A DNA stretch of 64,000 nucleotides from Methylovorus glucosotrophus. Its GTDB lineage: Bacteria > Pseudomonadota > Gammaproteobacteria > Burkholderiales > Methylophilaceae. The stretch spans positions 310,001-374,000 of the forward strand of contig NZ_VMSE01000002.1 in NCBI RefSeq assembly GCF_009858335.1, given 5' to 3'. This document shows, one piece after another, positions 35,781 through 44,450 of this stretch (within the stretch, counting starts at the first letter, position 1; each line of letters starts with the position of its first letter). The position numbers were made by a program, and so were the translations under genes. The notes under the pieces were generated by a model. The model saw only the letters and a program-made list of their open reading frames with translations. It ran no database searches and was not told the DNA's origin.

Positions 35781-37985
35781 TTATTCCATTAATGCCAGAT
35801 CGCTGGCTTCGGATTGCAGAGGCAGGCGCACGTCAAAGCTGGTGCCCTGGGGGGATGTTCGGCAGGCCATGCTGCCATGCAGGGATTTGATAATGTCGTT
35901 GCTGATGGTGAGCCCGATGCCGCCATGGTTGCCGCCCTTGGTGCTGGTTTGCGGGCTGAACAAGCGTGCCATCACCTCATCGGGGATGCCATGGCCGGTG
36001 TCGCTGACCTGAATCAGCAGCATGGGTTCTTCGCCAGCGCGGTTTTCCACATGGGTGGCAATGGTAAGTGTGCCGCCATTCGGCATGGCTTCGGCGGCAT
36101 TGCGGATCAGATTGACCAGCACTTGCCGCAACTGATACGGAATGGTGGTGACTTCCGGGAGGTTCGGCAGCAGCGCTTCCACTACATCCACGCCAGCGGG
36201 TTCCAGGTAAGTCTGGCGATGCAGGGTAATCAGGTCCAGTACCATCTGGTTGATATCCACACTGGCGGCGCTGTAGCTTTGGCCATTGGAATACAGCTCG
36301 CCGATCATGACGCCGATGCGGTCGATCTCTTCATTGACGATGCTGATGTCATCGCTTTGCATGCCGTTTTTCAGCATGCGCTGCTCTAAAATCGCGAGGT
36401 AGTTTTTAACCGTGGTGAGCGGGTTGCTGGTTTCATGCACAAACCGTCGCAAGCGTTCTTTTTGCGCTTCGCCTGCCAGCATGTCATCGGCCGGTTGGCC
36501 GCTGGCGGCCAGGCGGCTGGCGGCAATGCGGGCAAGGGCGGTGGGGATGGACATTTGCGTGTCCAGCAGCAGAAACTCGGGCTGATCCAGCGCCAGCACC
36601 ATCACGCCCATGGGCTTGCCTTTCAGCATCATCGGCACGCACAGCATGCCAGCGGCATTGCTCATGCGCATCATCTGCTTGTCTGGCAAGGTGGCCTTGC
36701 TGCCACGGAAGGCTTCAAAACTATGGCGGGCCGCCTGCGCAAGCCAGGTGTCGGCAATCAGGCTGACATCCTGCTGGGTCGGCAGAATGAAATCGGCCAC
36801 CCATTTCTGGTCAGCCTGCAGCGGCTTGCCGATGAGGGTGGTCTGGGTTTCATTGGGCACAAACAGCATCAGCTGCTTGCTGTGGCAAATCAGCCGCGCC
36901 AGCTTTTGCAGTTGCAGCAGCAGGGCTTCTTCATCCGGCTGCTGGCTGAGCGTGCTTTCCATGTGGTTGATCAGCGCATTGCTTGCCACGCCTTGCATCA
37001 GGCGGTCATCAATATTGGACGACGGTGCAAGCAGCGCTTGGGCACGGTTGCCAAGCGCACCCAGCAGGGCGTCGATATCTTCGGCTTCCGGGGCGCTGTC
37101 CATGCCCAGCGCGGGTTTTTCGGCTTCCAGGTTGAGCGAGATCGCCAGCACATCAATCTGCTGATGGCTGATGCTGACAATTTCATCCAGCGCGGTTTCG
37201 CTCAGATTGAACCAGCGCTCGGCCAGTTCGGCCAGGGCGGGTTTGTCACGGATATTCTGCTGTGCCAGCAGATTGGCCAGGTAGACAATCTTGATCAGCG
37301 CCGGCGAATGTTCCAGCTGTGCGGCAGGAAGATGGTGATAGGCAATCGCATCTTCCAGGAAGGACTTTACCTGCCAGTTCTTGATGACCCAGGCGCCCAG
37401 CTCGCAATGGTCGATGCCAAAGCGCGCGGCTTCACTCTCGATGTAGTTGGGCAGGGATTCGTCGATGGCAAAAAACGCCTGGTACTGGGCGTTGAATCCA
37501 CTCAAGAGCCCCAGGCGGCCGATGTCGTGCAGCAGGCCGGAAATATAGGCTTCGTCAGTGGAAACCGCGCTGGTGCGGGCGGCCAGTGCCTTGCACAGCA
37601 CGGCAGTGCGCAGCGAGTGATACCAGTAACTGGCGAGATCCTGCTGATTGCTCTTGAAGTAATCGCTCAGCATGCGCTGGAAGATAATGCTCAGGGTCAG
37701 CGTCTTGACCAGGTCCCAGCCCAAGTTGGAGATGCCGCTGTATACCGACAATACCTGGGTGCCGCGCTGGAAGGCCGCCGAGTTGGCTACTTGCAGGATG
37801 CGGGCGCTGATCACCACATCCATTTCCATCAAGTCCGCCAGCTTGCGCATGTCGGTATCTTCATCCTGCAGCATTTCCAGAATGCGCGTCAGCACCTGCG
37901 GAATAGACGGCAGCGCGCTGATCGTGACGTGATTCAGCACGATCTGCGCGTGATGGTCCGGCGTATATTGAGGCGATTGCTGCAT
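35781..37985 (-). CDS. HDOD-domain histidine kinase
   Basis: Soluble protein of 734 residues: HDOD domain (about 15-215; ALPSIPQVLTRILEML, SGLLHDIGRLGLL), a GAF-like region (about 330-490), HisKA with the phosphorylated His in FVHETSNPLTTVKNYL, and a HATPase domain (NLIRNAAEAMPNGG; DTGHGIPDEV; GGIGLTISNDI). No membrane segments, so it senses something inside the cell. HDOD domains are found in signalling proteins of unclear biochemistry. It is the first gene of an operon with the GGDEF-EAL regulator. Confidence 0.9.
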   Translation of the reverse strand: MQQSPQYTPDHHAQIVLNHVTISALPSIPQVLTRILEMLQDEDTDMRKLADLMEMDVVISARILQVANSAAFQRGTQVLSVYSGISNLGWDLVKTLTLSIIFQRMLSDYFKSNQQDLASYWYHSLRTAVLCKALAARTSAVSTDEAYISGLLHDIGRLGLLSGFNAQYQAFFAIDESLPNYIESEAARFGIDHCELGAWVIKNWQVKSFLEDAIAYHHLPAAQLEHSPALIKIVYLANLLAQQNIRDKPALAELAERWFNLSETALDEIVSISHQQIDVLAISLNLEAEKPALGMDSAPEAEDIDALLGALGNRAQALLAPSSNIDDRLMQGVASNALINHMESTLSQQPDEEALLLQLQKLARLICHSKQLMLFVPNETQTTLIGKPLQADQKWVADFILPTQQDVSLIADTWLAQAARHSFEAFRGSKATLPDKQMMRMSNAAGMLCVPMMLKGKPMGVMVLALDQPEFLLLDTQMSIPTALARIAASRLAASGQPADDMLAGEAQKERLRRFVHETSNPLTTVKNYLAILEQRMLKNGMQSDDISIVNEEIDRIGVMIGELYSNGQSYSAASVDINQMVLDLITLHRQTYLEPAGVDVVEALLPNLPEVTTIPYQLRQVLVNLIRNAAEAMPNGGTLTIATHVENRAGEEPMLLIQVSDTGHGIPDEVMARLFSPQTSTKGGNHGGIGLTISNDIIKSLHGSMACRTSPQGTSFDVRLPLQSEASDLALME

Positions 37986-38381
37986 GGGTTTATGGATTCA
38001 ATGTCCGCGTTTTATAAATAGGCTACAAAAGGGCGGGACGCAAGAATCGTGCTCGCAAGGCGCATGCTATATAGACCCCCCTTGGAAAAACGCAATTAAA
38101 CTACGTAAAATTTTCTGTTAAATAGCGATGTTTTTTTATAATTTGCCAACAAATTAAGGCACTTATGCCAAATTATTAAACCACAATGTATCATTGTGTG
38201 AATAAAGAGACAATACCGTGTCTTATCCCACAATTAATTTTTAGGATTTGTGTTATCCAACGACGGTCGGGCGCCAAGAAATGTGGTGCCGAAATCCCGT
38301 ACTGACTGACCAGATTTCGACGTTGCCATGCTGGGAGGGAAACTGCCCGGTTTGGCGCCGGGCAGTTGGTGAGGCGGAGAC
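37986..38381. other. AT-rich intergenic region between HDOD-kinase and TonB receptor
   Basis: About 400 bases without a gene, clearly more AT-rich than its surroundings, holding the promoter region of the HDOD-kinase operon. A perfect inverted repeat CACAATG-TAT-CATTGTG lies at 38182-38198 and could be an operator. A TATAAT hexamer lies at 38137-38142 on the plus strand, with no gene following in that direction. A ten-pair hairpin (38341-38350 with 38358-38367) lies after the TonB receptor stop and may help end that transcript, though no T-run follows. Confidence 0.5.
38341..38367 (-). terminator. Hairpin after the TonB-dependent receptor, weak terminator
   Basis: AACTGCCCGG pairs perfectly with CCGGGCAGTT around a seven-base loop, 15 bases after the receptor stop on the minus strand. 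The U-tract is missing, so termination strength is uncertain; it may instead protect the 3' end. Confidence 0.5.
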
Positions 38382-40793
38382 TTAGAACTGCATCTGTGCC
38401 GAGAAGGCCAGGCTGCGCGGGGTGCCAAGGTAATAGGCGTTCAGCCAGTAATCCTTGTCGAACAGGTTATTCACATTCAAGCGCAAGGTCAGCGGGCGAT
38501 TGGAGACCGTGGTTTGGTAACGTGCGCCAATATCCGCTGTGACAAAGGATGGCAGACGATCAGTGTTGGCGTCATCCGCATATTGCTTGCCGGTGTAGTA
38601 AACCCCGCCGGTGAGCGTCAGGCCTTCAACGCCCGGGATCTGATACTCGCTATATACCTTGGCAAACTGCTGTGCCACATTCATCGGCACATTGCCTGCG
38701 TTTTCCGATTTCTTCACCGTGGCATCCATTAGCGTCAGGCCGGTGATGACGGTGAGTCTATCGGTGGCTTTGCCGGTGGCGCCGAATTCTATGCCCTTGT
38801 GATTCTGGCGACCATTCTGGCGATAGACACTGCTTGAGCTGTCGATGACCTCCGTGTATTGATAGGCCTTTTCGATTTCAAAGATGGCGGTGGTTAGCAA
38901 TACCTTGCCCACACTGGCTTTCAGGCCGAACTCCTGCTGACGGCTGACCATGGGTGGCATAACCTCACCATGGTTGGTATAAATCAGTGAAGTTGGCGCG
39001 CGACCACCTGCCTCCAGTCCTTCGATGTAGCTCAGGTAAGAGGTCAGCCATGGCATGGGCTTGTAAATCAGGGAGATCGCAGGCGAGGTCCGGCTCTTGT
39101 CATAGGAGGAGCTCTTGCTGTTGTCTTCGTTGTAGCTCAGCGACAGGATACGGCTGCGGTTTACCCCGGCCAGCATGGACCATTGCTCGTTGAAGGTCAC
39201 CAGATCGCCCAGCATCAGGTTTTCATTGATATCGCGGCCTTTGGTATAAAGCGAGGCGGTGTCCGCAGCAAAGGCTGGTTTAGCGACATAGGTCGGACTG
39301 CGCATGGAAAATGGCCCTAGCGTGCTAGCGCCACTGTCGTAATCCGAGCCACGGAACAGGTCGGAATTCATGTAGTAGCCGGTGGTGAGCTTGTGCGAGA
39401 TGCTGCCGGTATCAAAGCGGATATCGGCAAACGCCTGTCCCGCGTTATAGACATCCTCGCTATCGGCACCAGCCAGTGCCAGTTGCTGATAAGTGGTGGA
39501 CGATTGCGGGTAATTGTAGGTGCCTGCAGTACCTTCGCGGTTGATGTAATCGCGCATGTAAGCGCCGCGCAGGGTGATGTTGTCATTCAGCTGGTAGGTC
39601 AGCTTGCTCATGAGCTTGGTATTGTGAAACTCATCACCACTCCATTTCTGGCCCCAGTATTTGCTGGTGTCGGGGGCGGAAGGGCGCTGAATGCCACTGG
39701 CCACATACCAGTAGGGTGAGACGGCATCAATTTTGTAGTGGTTGTAGACCGCGTTCAACTCCAGCAGCAGCTTGTCGGTGATCTGCCAATCGATGGCGCC
39801 GCTGATCAGTTCGCGCTGTATGCTTTGATGATCCAGCGCCGTGCCACCATCCTGCTTGACCACGTTCAGCCGATAGCCTGCGCGGCCTTCGTCGTCAATG
39901 CGGCCGCCAAAATCGCCATGCACATAGGCCTGGCTGCCACCGTAGTTACCCACAGTTACGCTGTTCAGGCGCTCCATGGTCGGGCGTTTGTACACGAAAT
40001 TGATCATGCCGCCCGGGTTTGCTGCGCCATATAAAAAGCCGGAAAGGCCGTTCAACACTTCCACCCGTTCCTTGTCTTCCATGGTGGCAGCATGGTTGTA
40101 GGCGCGGCGCATGCCGTCTTCCGCTGTGTTATAGCCGTCAAAGCCGCGAATATTCACATTGGGGCTGAAGCCGGTGATCTGCGGCGTGGTGGTGCGGGTC
40201 GATGGGTTCAGCTTGTAGACATCATCTGGCGATTGCGCCTGGATATTCTGGATCAGCTCTTGCGGGATCACGCTGATCGCATAGGGCGTATCCTGCAGGC
40301 GCATGCTGCCGAGTGCGCCGACGGAGGAGATGGTCTTGACCCGATAGCCATCTGCGGCCTTGCCTTCTTCCTGCACGTTAGCGCTGGATTCGTTGGCGGC
40401 TGACACGCTGACTTCAGGCAGGGTAGTGGGCTCGGCATGGCTTTGCGGTTTTTCCACATTGGCCGGATTGGGCTTGAGGGTGTAGCTGCCATTGCTGCCT
40501 TTTACCGCCTGCAAACCGCTGCCGGCCAGCAGCGCGGTTAAGGCGTCTTCTGGCTGGTATTGCCCATTGATAGGTTTGGCCTGCTTGTTGCGCACCAGGT
40601 CGGCATCCACCCCGATCAGCATGCCGGTTTTGGCGGCCAGCTCGGTGAGGGCTTGCCCCAGTGGCTGGGCGGCGATCTGCAGATGGCTGGCAGTGCCGGT
40701 GTCGGCGGCGTGGGCCTGCGTCATCTGGCACAGGCACGCCACAATGGCGAGATGTAAAAGTGAGGCGCGGCCCCACGCTGGAGATGTTGTCAT
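38382..40793 (-). CDS. TonB-dependent siderophore receptor with STN domain (set 1)
   Basis: Outer-membrane receptor of 803 residues. Order: signal peptide (1-29, ending AHA), an STN signalling domain (about 38-105; LQIAAQPLGQALTELAAKTG), a TonB-box region, plug domain (about 160-270; DTPYAISVIPQELI) and a beta-barrel ending in Phe (SAQMQF). STN receptors signal substrate binding to a FecR-type protein that releases an ECF sigma factor, both encoded just upstream. It resembles the FpvA/FoxA class. A strong leader hairpin (40811-40847) precedes its Shine-Dalgarno. Confidence 0.93.
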   Translation of the reverse strand: MTTSPAWGRASLLHLAIVACLCQMTQAHAADTGTASHLQIAAQPLGQALTELAAKTGMLIGVDADLVRNKQAKPINGQYQPEDALTALLAGSGLQAVKGSNGSYTLKPNPANVEKPQSHAEPTTLPEVSVSAANESSANVQEEGKAADGYRVKTISSVGALGSMRLQDTPYAISVIPQELIQNIQAQSPDDVYKLNPSTRTTTPQITGFSPNVNIRGFDGYNTAEDGMRRAYNHAATMEDKERVEVLNGLSGFLYGAANPGGMINFVYKRPTMERLNSVTVGNYGGSQAYVHGDFGGRIDDEGRAGYRLNVVKQDGGTALDHQSIQRELISGAIDWQITDKLLLELNAVYNHYKIDAVSPYWYVASGIQRPSAPDTSKYWGQKWSGDEFHNTKLMSKLTYQLNDNITLRGAYMRDYINREGTAGTYNYPQSSTTYQQLALAGADSEDVYNAGQAFADIRFDTGSISHKLTTGYYMNSDLFRGSDYDSGASTLGPFSMRSPTYVAKPAFAADTASLYTKGRDINENLMLGDLVTFNEQWSMLAGVNRSRILSLSYNEDNSKSSSYDKSRTSPAISLIYKPMPWLTSYLSYIEGLEAGGRAPTSLIYTNHGEVMPPMVSRQQEFGLKASVGKVLLTTAIFEIEKAYQYTEVIDSSSSVYRQNGRQNHKGIEFGATGKATDRLTVITGLTLMDATVKKSENAGNVPMNVAQQFAKVYSEYQIPGVEGLTLTGGVYYTGKQYADDANTDRLPSFVTADIGARYQTTVSNRPLTLRLNVNNLFDKDYWLNAYYLGTPRSLAFSAQMQF

Positions 40794-40810
40794 ATGGACT
40801 CCCTGAGTTT

Positions 40811-40847
40811 GGTCATTGGAATTGAGAAGCTCTCAACTCCAATGACC
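40811..40847 (-). promoter_or_regulatory. 17-pair hairpin in the leader of the set 1 receptor
   Basis: Bases 40811-40827 pair with 40831-40847 around a three-base loop. One position is A-C on the plus strand but U-G on the minus strand, so the stem is fully paired only in the receptor mRNA. It ends seven bases before the AGGGAG Shine-Dalgarno. No U-run follows, so it is not an ordinary terminator. Confidence 0.7.
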
Positions 40848-40907
40848 GCGCTGAGGAAAAATCGGGCAGTCAGGAGTATTCGTCCCTTATATAAATCCTA
40901 TAGAACG

Positions 40908-41900
40908 CTAGCGATCCGACGCAGGTTCGTTGCCGGCATCGACCAGCACGATGTAGTTCGAGTAGCGCTGAATGCGGATGGGCAAGGCCTGTTGCAGGAT
41001 GCTGAGCGCCTTTTCGCTATCATCGGTGGGCAATACCCCGGTAAAGCGGAAGGCTTGGGTATCTGTCCTCAGCTTGAGCAGGCCGGGGCGGTATTCCGCC
41101 AGCCGTGCGATCACGGCACTGAGTGGTGCATCTTCAAATACCAGCCGTTGCATGTGCCAGCTATCGGCGAGTGCTGGGGCGGGCATCAGGGTGTATGCCT
41201 GCTGGGCGTCAAAGCGCAACTGTTCGCCTGCATATACTTTGCTGATGGTGGCTGAGTGGCGCGGCTTCACGGCTACCGTGGATTCCAGCACGGTGACGGT
41301 GCTACTGTCGGCATCCTGCCGCACCAGATAACGCGTACCCAGGGCAGTGGCCGTACCATCGCGATTTTCCACAATAAACGGGCGCTGCTGCGGGTCGTGC
41401 GCCACTTCGGCCAGCACTTCGCCCTCGGTCAGGCGTATGGTGCGGGTGTGGGCATCAAAGCGGATATCCACGGCGCTATGTGTATTCAGGGTGATGCGGC
41501 TGCCATCACTGAGGTTGATCTGGCGAATTTCGCCGGTCGATGTACGTTCATCTGCCAGCCAGTAGCGGGTGGTGGGCAGTTGCAGGCCGCCCAGCAGCAG
41601 CAAGGCACTCAGGGCGGTGCCGATCAGCGCCTTGCGCCTGCCCTTGCTGCGTTTTGGTTTCGCAGTGTCACCATGGTCCGCCAGGCTTTGCCACAGGGTT
41701 TGCATCTGACGAAATATCTCTGCGTGGCCAGGATGCTGCTGTTGCCATGCCTGGCAGGCCGCCTGCAATGCGGCACGCTGGGTGTCGCTTTCGGCCTCCG
41801 ATAGCTGAATCAGCCATTCTGCGGCCTGCTGGCGTATCTCGGAAATGCTGGGCTGCGTCATCCCGGCGGAGGAGGCTGGCGTTGGCATGTCGTCGGGCAT
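40908..41900 (-). CDS. FecR-type anti-sigma/sigma regulator (set 1)
   Basis: Inner-membrane protein of 330 residues: cytoplasmic DUF4880 anti-sigma part (QQAAEWLIQLSEAES), a membrane segment (about 103-121, ALIGTALSALLLLGGLQL), the periplasmic FecR domain and a C-terminal part (VFEDAPLSAVIARLAEY) resembling an STN-interacting module. It relays receptor occupancy to the sigma factor. The ATG at 41900 is two bases after the sigma stop, indicating an operon; a longer frame would overlap the sigma gene. Confidence 0.9.
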   Translation of the reverse strand: MPDDMPTPASSAGMTQPSISEIRQQAAEWLIQLSEAESDTQRAALQAACQAWQQQHPGHAEIFRQMQTLWQSLADHGDTAKPKRSKGRRKALIGTALSALLLLGGLQLPTTRYWLADERTSTGEIRQINLSDGSRITLNTHSAVDIRFDAHTRTIRLTEGEVLAEVAHDPQQRPFIVENRDGTATALGTRYLVRQDADSSTVTVLESTVAVKPRHSATISKVYAGEQLRFDAQQAYTLMPAPALADSWHMQRLVFEDAPLSAVIARLAEYRPGLLKLRTDTQAFRFTGVLPTDDSEKALSILQQALPIRIQRYSNYIVLVDAGNEPASDR

Positions 41901-41902
41901 GA

Positions 41903-42430
41903 TCAGGGCGCGCCGGGGTAGAGCCGGGCATGGCAATGCACCAGCGCCCGCGACAGGTACTGCTTCACGCTGCTTTCCGAGACTTGCATGGTAGCGGCGA
42001 TCTCGCGATATCCCAGCCCATCGACACGAGCAAGCAGCAGGGCGCGCCGCGCTTTTTCATCCAGCTCTTCGCTCAGCATCAGCAATACCTGCGCCAGCAA
42101 TTGCCGCGCCGAGCAGATGGTTTCCGGACTATGGCTGCTGTCATCGGCGTTGAGCAGTGCCACGGCTTGCAGGGTTTCCTGCTCCACCTGCCGCTTGCGG
42201 AATTCATTGATCATCAGCCGGTTGGCCGTCACCAGCAGGTAAGCCCTGGGCTCGCGGATGTCGGGGATGTTATCCAGCGCCAGCAGGCGGCTGAAGGTGT
42301 CGTGCGAAATATCCGCTGCATGGTGCGGGCAGCCCAGCTTCTTGCGCAGCCAGCCCATAAGCCAGCCCTGATGGTGGCGATAGAGCAGGCTTAGCCATTG
42401 ATTGCGCAGATGAATCTGGGGGCTCAGCAT
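41903..42430 (-). CDS. ECF sigma factor, FecI-like (set 1)
   Basis: RNA polymerase sigma factor of 175 residues with region 2 (WLRKKLGCPHHAADISHDTF) and region 4 (GYREIAATMQVSESSVKQYL) only, as in iron-starvation ECF sigma factors. It should direct transcription of the receptor gene in response to the siderophore. It is 12 bases downstream of a PepSY gene that carries the Fur-box promoter. Its region 2 is very like that of the set 2 factor, pointing to duplication. Confidence 0.93.
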   Translation of the reverse strand: MLSPQIHLRNQWLSLLYRHHQGWLMGWLRKKLGCPHHAADISHDTFSRLLALDNIPDIREPRAYLLVTANRLMINEFRKRQVEQETLQAVALLNADDSSHSPETICSARQLLAQVLLMLSEELDEKARRALLLARVDGLGYREIAATMQVSESSVKQYLSRALVHCHARLYPGAP

Positions 42431-42442
42431 GGTCGTGGCGGA

Positions 42443-43702
42443 TTAATTCGCGGGGCTGGGCTTGGAGCCGTCGCGCTGCGCCAGTTGGCGCTTGCTTACG
42501 TCAGTGGACGCGGCGCGCTGACTTTGGTGCAGGCGCGACTTGCGCTTGCGTGCCCAGATAATGATGCCGGTGACGGAAAGCATGGTGACGACCACCCCCA
42601 TCAGCGAGATCAGGATGCGCCCCGGCAAGCCGAGAATGCGGCCTGAATGCAGCGGGAACTGCGCCTGCATGAAGATATCGCCGGCACTGCCCGTGCCCGG
42701 TACGATGGCGCCCGCATATTCGCCAGTCTTGCCATCGAAATAGAGCCAGGGGTTGCCGAGCCCTCCATCGCCATGGTCATTGTCGGCTTCAAAGAATCCC
42801 ACGCCATACACGCCAAATTGCGGCGACCAGAAAATGGCACCGGGAGGCGCTTCCCAGCCGCGCTTTCGTGCCTCGCTGGTGGCACGATCCAGCACGGCCT
42901 GACGCGAGATGACCGGCGTCAGCGGTTTATCCAGCGGGCTGGGGGTGATGGTATCAAACGGGCTGGCAGTCAGCGGCGATATGCGATTTACCAGCGGGCG
43001 CATGACTTCCGTATCCAGGTTCATCGAGATGGAGGTGACCGCCATGATCAGCAGCAAGCCCCAGACCCAGACGCCGCCCGAGCGGTGCAAATCAAAGTTG
43101 AGCGCATAGCCCCCCTTTTGCCAGCGAAACGCAAACGACTTGCGCCAGCTGGCGAGGTTGGGGAAGGAAATCCACAAGGCAATCAGGCTGTCTATGGTCC
43201 AGACGATGGCAACAATCCCCATGAACAGCACGCCCAGTTCAAGATTGAAACCATCGGGGATATGCAGGCTGTAATGCAGCTTGTACAAAAATGGCAGCAG
43301 GTTTTCCGGCGCCAGTGAAATCTCGCCCCACATGCGCTTGCCCTGCACCTCGCCGGTGTAGGGGTTCACCGCCATCTGGTTGAAGTCTGGCGTGTAGGGC
43401 TTGCCGGTGGCCGGGTTGAGCCGCGGCTGCACGAATAGCTGCAAGGCATGTCCGGCTTCTGTTGCCAGCGGCAGGTAGGTCACCTGTATGGACGGGTTGG
43501 CGGCCTCGATCTCGGCAGCCAATTGCAGGGATGGCTGCGGAATGCCATGCGCCGGGGCTTCTAACTCGAAAAGATGCGGATTCAGCGCCGCATCCAGTTC
43601 ATGATCCCAGGAAATAACCGCGCCGGTAAGGCCGGCAATAAACAGAAAAATCGCGGTGGCAAGGCCAAACCAGCGATGTAGCAGGGCAAGTGGTTTACGC
43701 AT
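42443..43702 (-). CDS. PepSY-associated membrane protein (set 1)
   Basis: Inner-membrane protein of 419 residues with four membrane segments (about 10-32, 140-165, 200-222 and near 370-393) and a PepSY domain with GAVISWDHELDAALNPHL at the start. Related proteins in siderophore clusters (FpvG, PiuB-like) are inner-membrane ferric reductases or their partners; haem-type His residues such as LHRWFGLATA and YKLHYSLHIPDG fit that group. It is the first gene of the leftward iron operon, just behind a Fur-like box. Confidence 0.85.
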   Translation of the reverse strand: MRKPLALLHRWFGLATAIFLFIAGLTGAVISWDHELDAALNPHLFELEAPAHGIPQPSLQLAAEIEAANPSIQVTYLPLATEAGHALQLFVQPRLNPATGKPYTPDFNQMAVNPYTGEVQGKRMWGEISLAPENLLPFLYKLHYSLHIPDGFNLELGVLFMGIVAIVWTIDSLIALWISFPNLASWRKSFAFRWQKGGYALNFDLHRSGGVWVWGLLLIMAVTSISMNLDTEVMRPLVNRISPLTASPFDTITPSPLDKPLTPVISRQAVLDRATSEARKRGWEAPPGAIFWSPQFGVYGVGFFEADNDHGDGGLGNPWLYFDGKTGEYAGAIVPGTGSAGDIFMQAQFPLHSGRILGLPGRILISLMGVVVTMLSVTGIIIWARKRKSRLHQSQRAASTDVSKRQLAQRDGSKPSPAN

Positions 43703-43734
43703 GAAGCATCCGGCAGTAACAATATTCAGGGGAT

Positions 43735-43764
43735 ATTATACATATCAAATACAAATCATTCTCA
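43735..43764 (-). promoter_or_regulatory. Fur-like box and promoter of the leftward iron operon
   Basis: TACAAATCATTCTCA (43750-43764) matches the 7-1-7 Fur consensus at 11 of 14 positions. On the minus strand a TATAAT lies at 43735-43740, with the box over the spacer and -35 region. Fur with iron would block the promoter. Confidence 0.7.
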
Positions 43765-43881
43765 TTTTGTGCTGGGCCATGATATTGCATGAAAGCAGAG
43801 CTTGATCATGTGCTTGCGCGCTAGGACCTTATCCCGACTTTACGATTGAGCGGTTGTGGGATGCTGGCTTGTTTCATATAA

Positions 43882-43896
43882 TGATAATTATTCTCA
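43882..43896 (+). promoter_or_regulatory. Fur box of the rightward iron operon
   Basis: TGATAATTATTCTCA matches the 7-1-7 Fur consensus at 13 of 14 positions. It lies 17 bases before the ATG at 43913. This placement argues that translation starts there and not at 43856. Confidence 0.85.
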
Positions 43897-43912
43897 ACTG
43901 TATGTATCGGTC

Positions 43913-44437
43913 ATGTCCCTGATTCTTTGTCCCCGTCGTCGCGATGTGGCGGAAATGCTTTATACCCAGCATCACAGCTGGCTACAGGGCTGGCTGCGCA
44001 AAAAGCTGGGCTGCGCGCATGGGGCGGCGGACATTGCACAGGATACATTTTTGCGGCTGATGGCCTCACGTGATCTGCTGATGCTGCAGGAGCCGCGGGC
44101 TTTCCTGACGCGCACGGCAACCCGCTTGCTGATTGATGATGCGCGGCACAAGAAAATCGAAGCCCTGTATCTGGAAGAACTGGCGGCGCAGCTGGAACAA
44201 GCCCATGCGCCAGACCCGGCAAAAATACTGGAAGCGGTGCGCGCTCTGGCCTATCTCGTCTCGGTGCTGGAAACCCTGCCGCAGAAGCCGCGCGAGGCAT
44301 TTCTGATGGCGCAGCTGGAAGAGCTGGGGCATGACGAAATCGCCCGTCGCCTGTCGGTGTCCACCCGCATGGTGCGCAAGTACCTGGTGCAGGCGTTGGT
44401 GCATTGTCACGATGCGCTGGAGCAGGTGCAAGCATGA
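43913..44437 (+). CDS. ECF sigma factor, FecI-like (set 2)
   Basis: ECF sigma factor of 174 residues with region 2 (WLRKKLGCAHGAADIAQDTF) and region 4 (GHDEIARRLSVSTRMVRKYL). It is the first gene of the rightward iron operon and lies directly behind a near-perfect Fur box, so it is made under iron limitation. The ATG at 43913 is chosen over one at 43856 because the longer frame runs through the Fur box. It shares the motif WLRKKLGC-x-H with the set 1 factor. Confidence 0.92.
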   Translation: MSLILCPRRRDVAEMLYTQHHSWLQGWLRKKLGCAHGAADIAQDTFLRLMASRDLLMLQEPRAFLTRTATRLLIDDARHKKIEALYLEELAAQLEQAHAPDPAKILEAVRALAYLVSVLETLPQKPREAFLMAQLEELGHDEIARRLSVSTRMVRKYLVQALVHCHDALEQVQA

Positions 44438-44450
44438 GCGAAGCATTCGC

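Noticed and set aside
36435..38021. Open frame of 528 codons antisense to the HDOD-kinase gene
   Set aside because: Gln/His/Ala-rich shadow frame without family features; the minus-strand gene has full domain motifs.
38137..38142. TATAAT as a plus-strand promoter
   Set aside because: No good -35 element at the right distance and no gene or structured RNA follows on that strand; the region is simply AT-rich.
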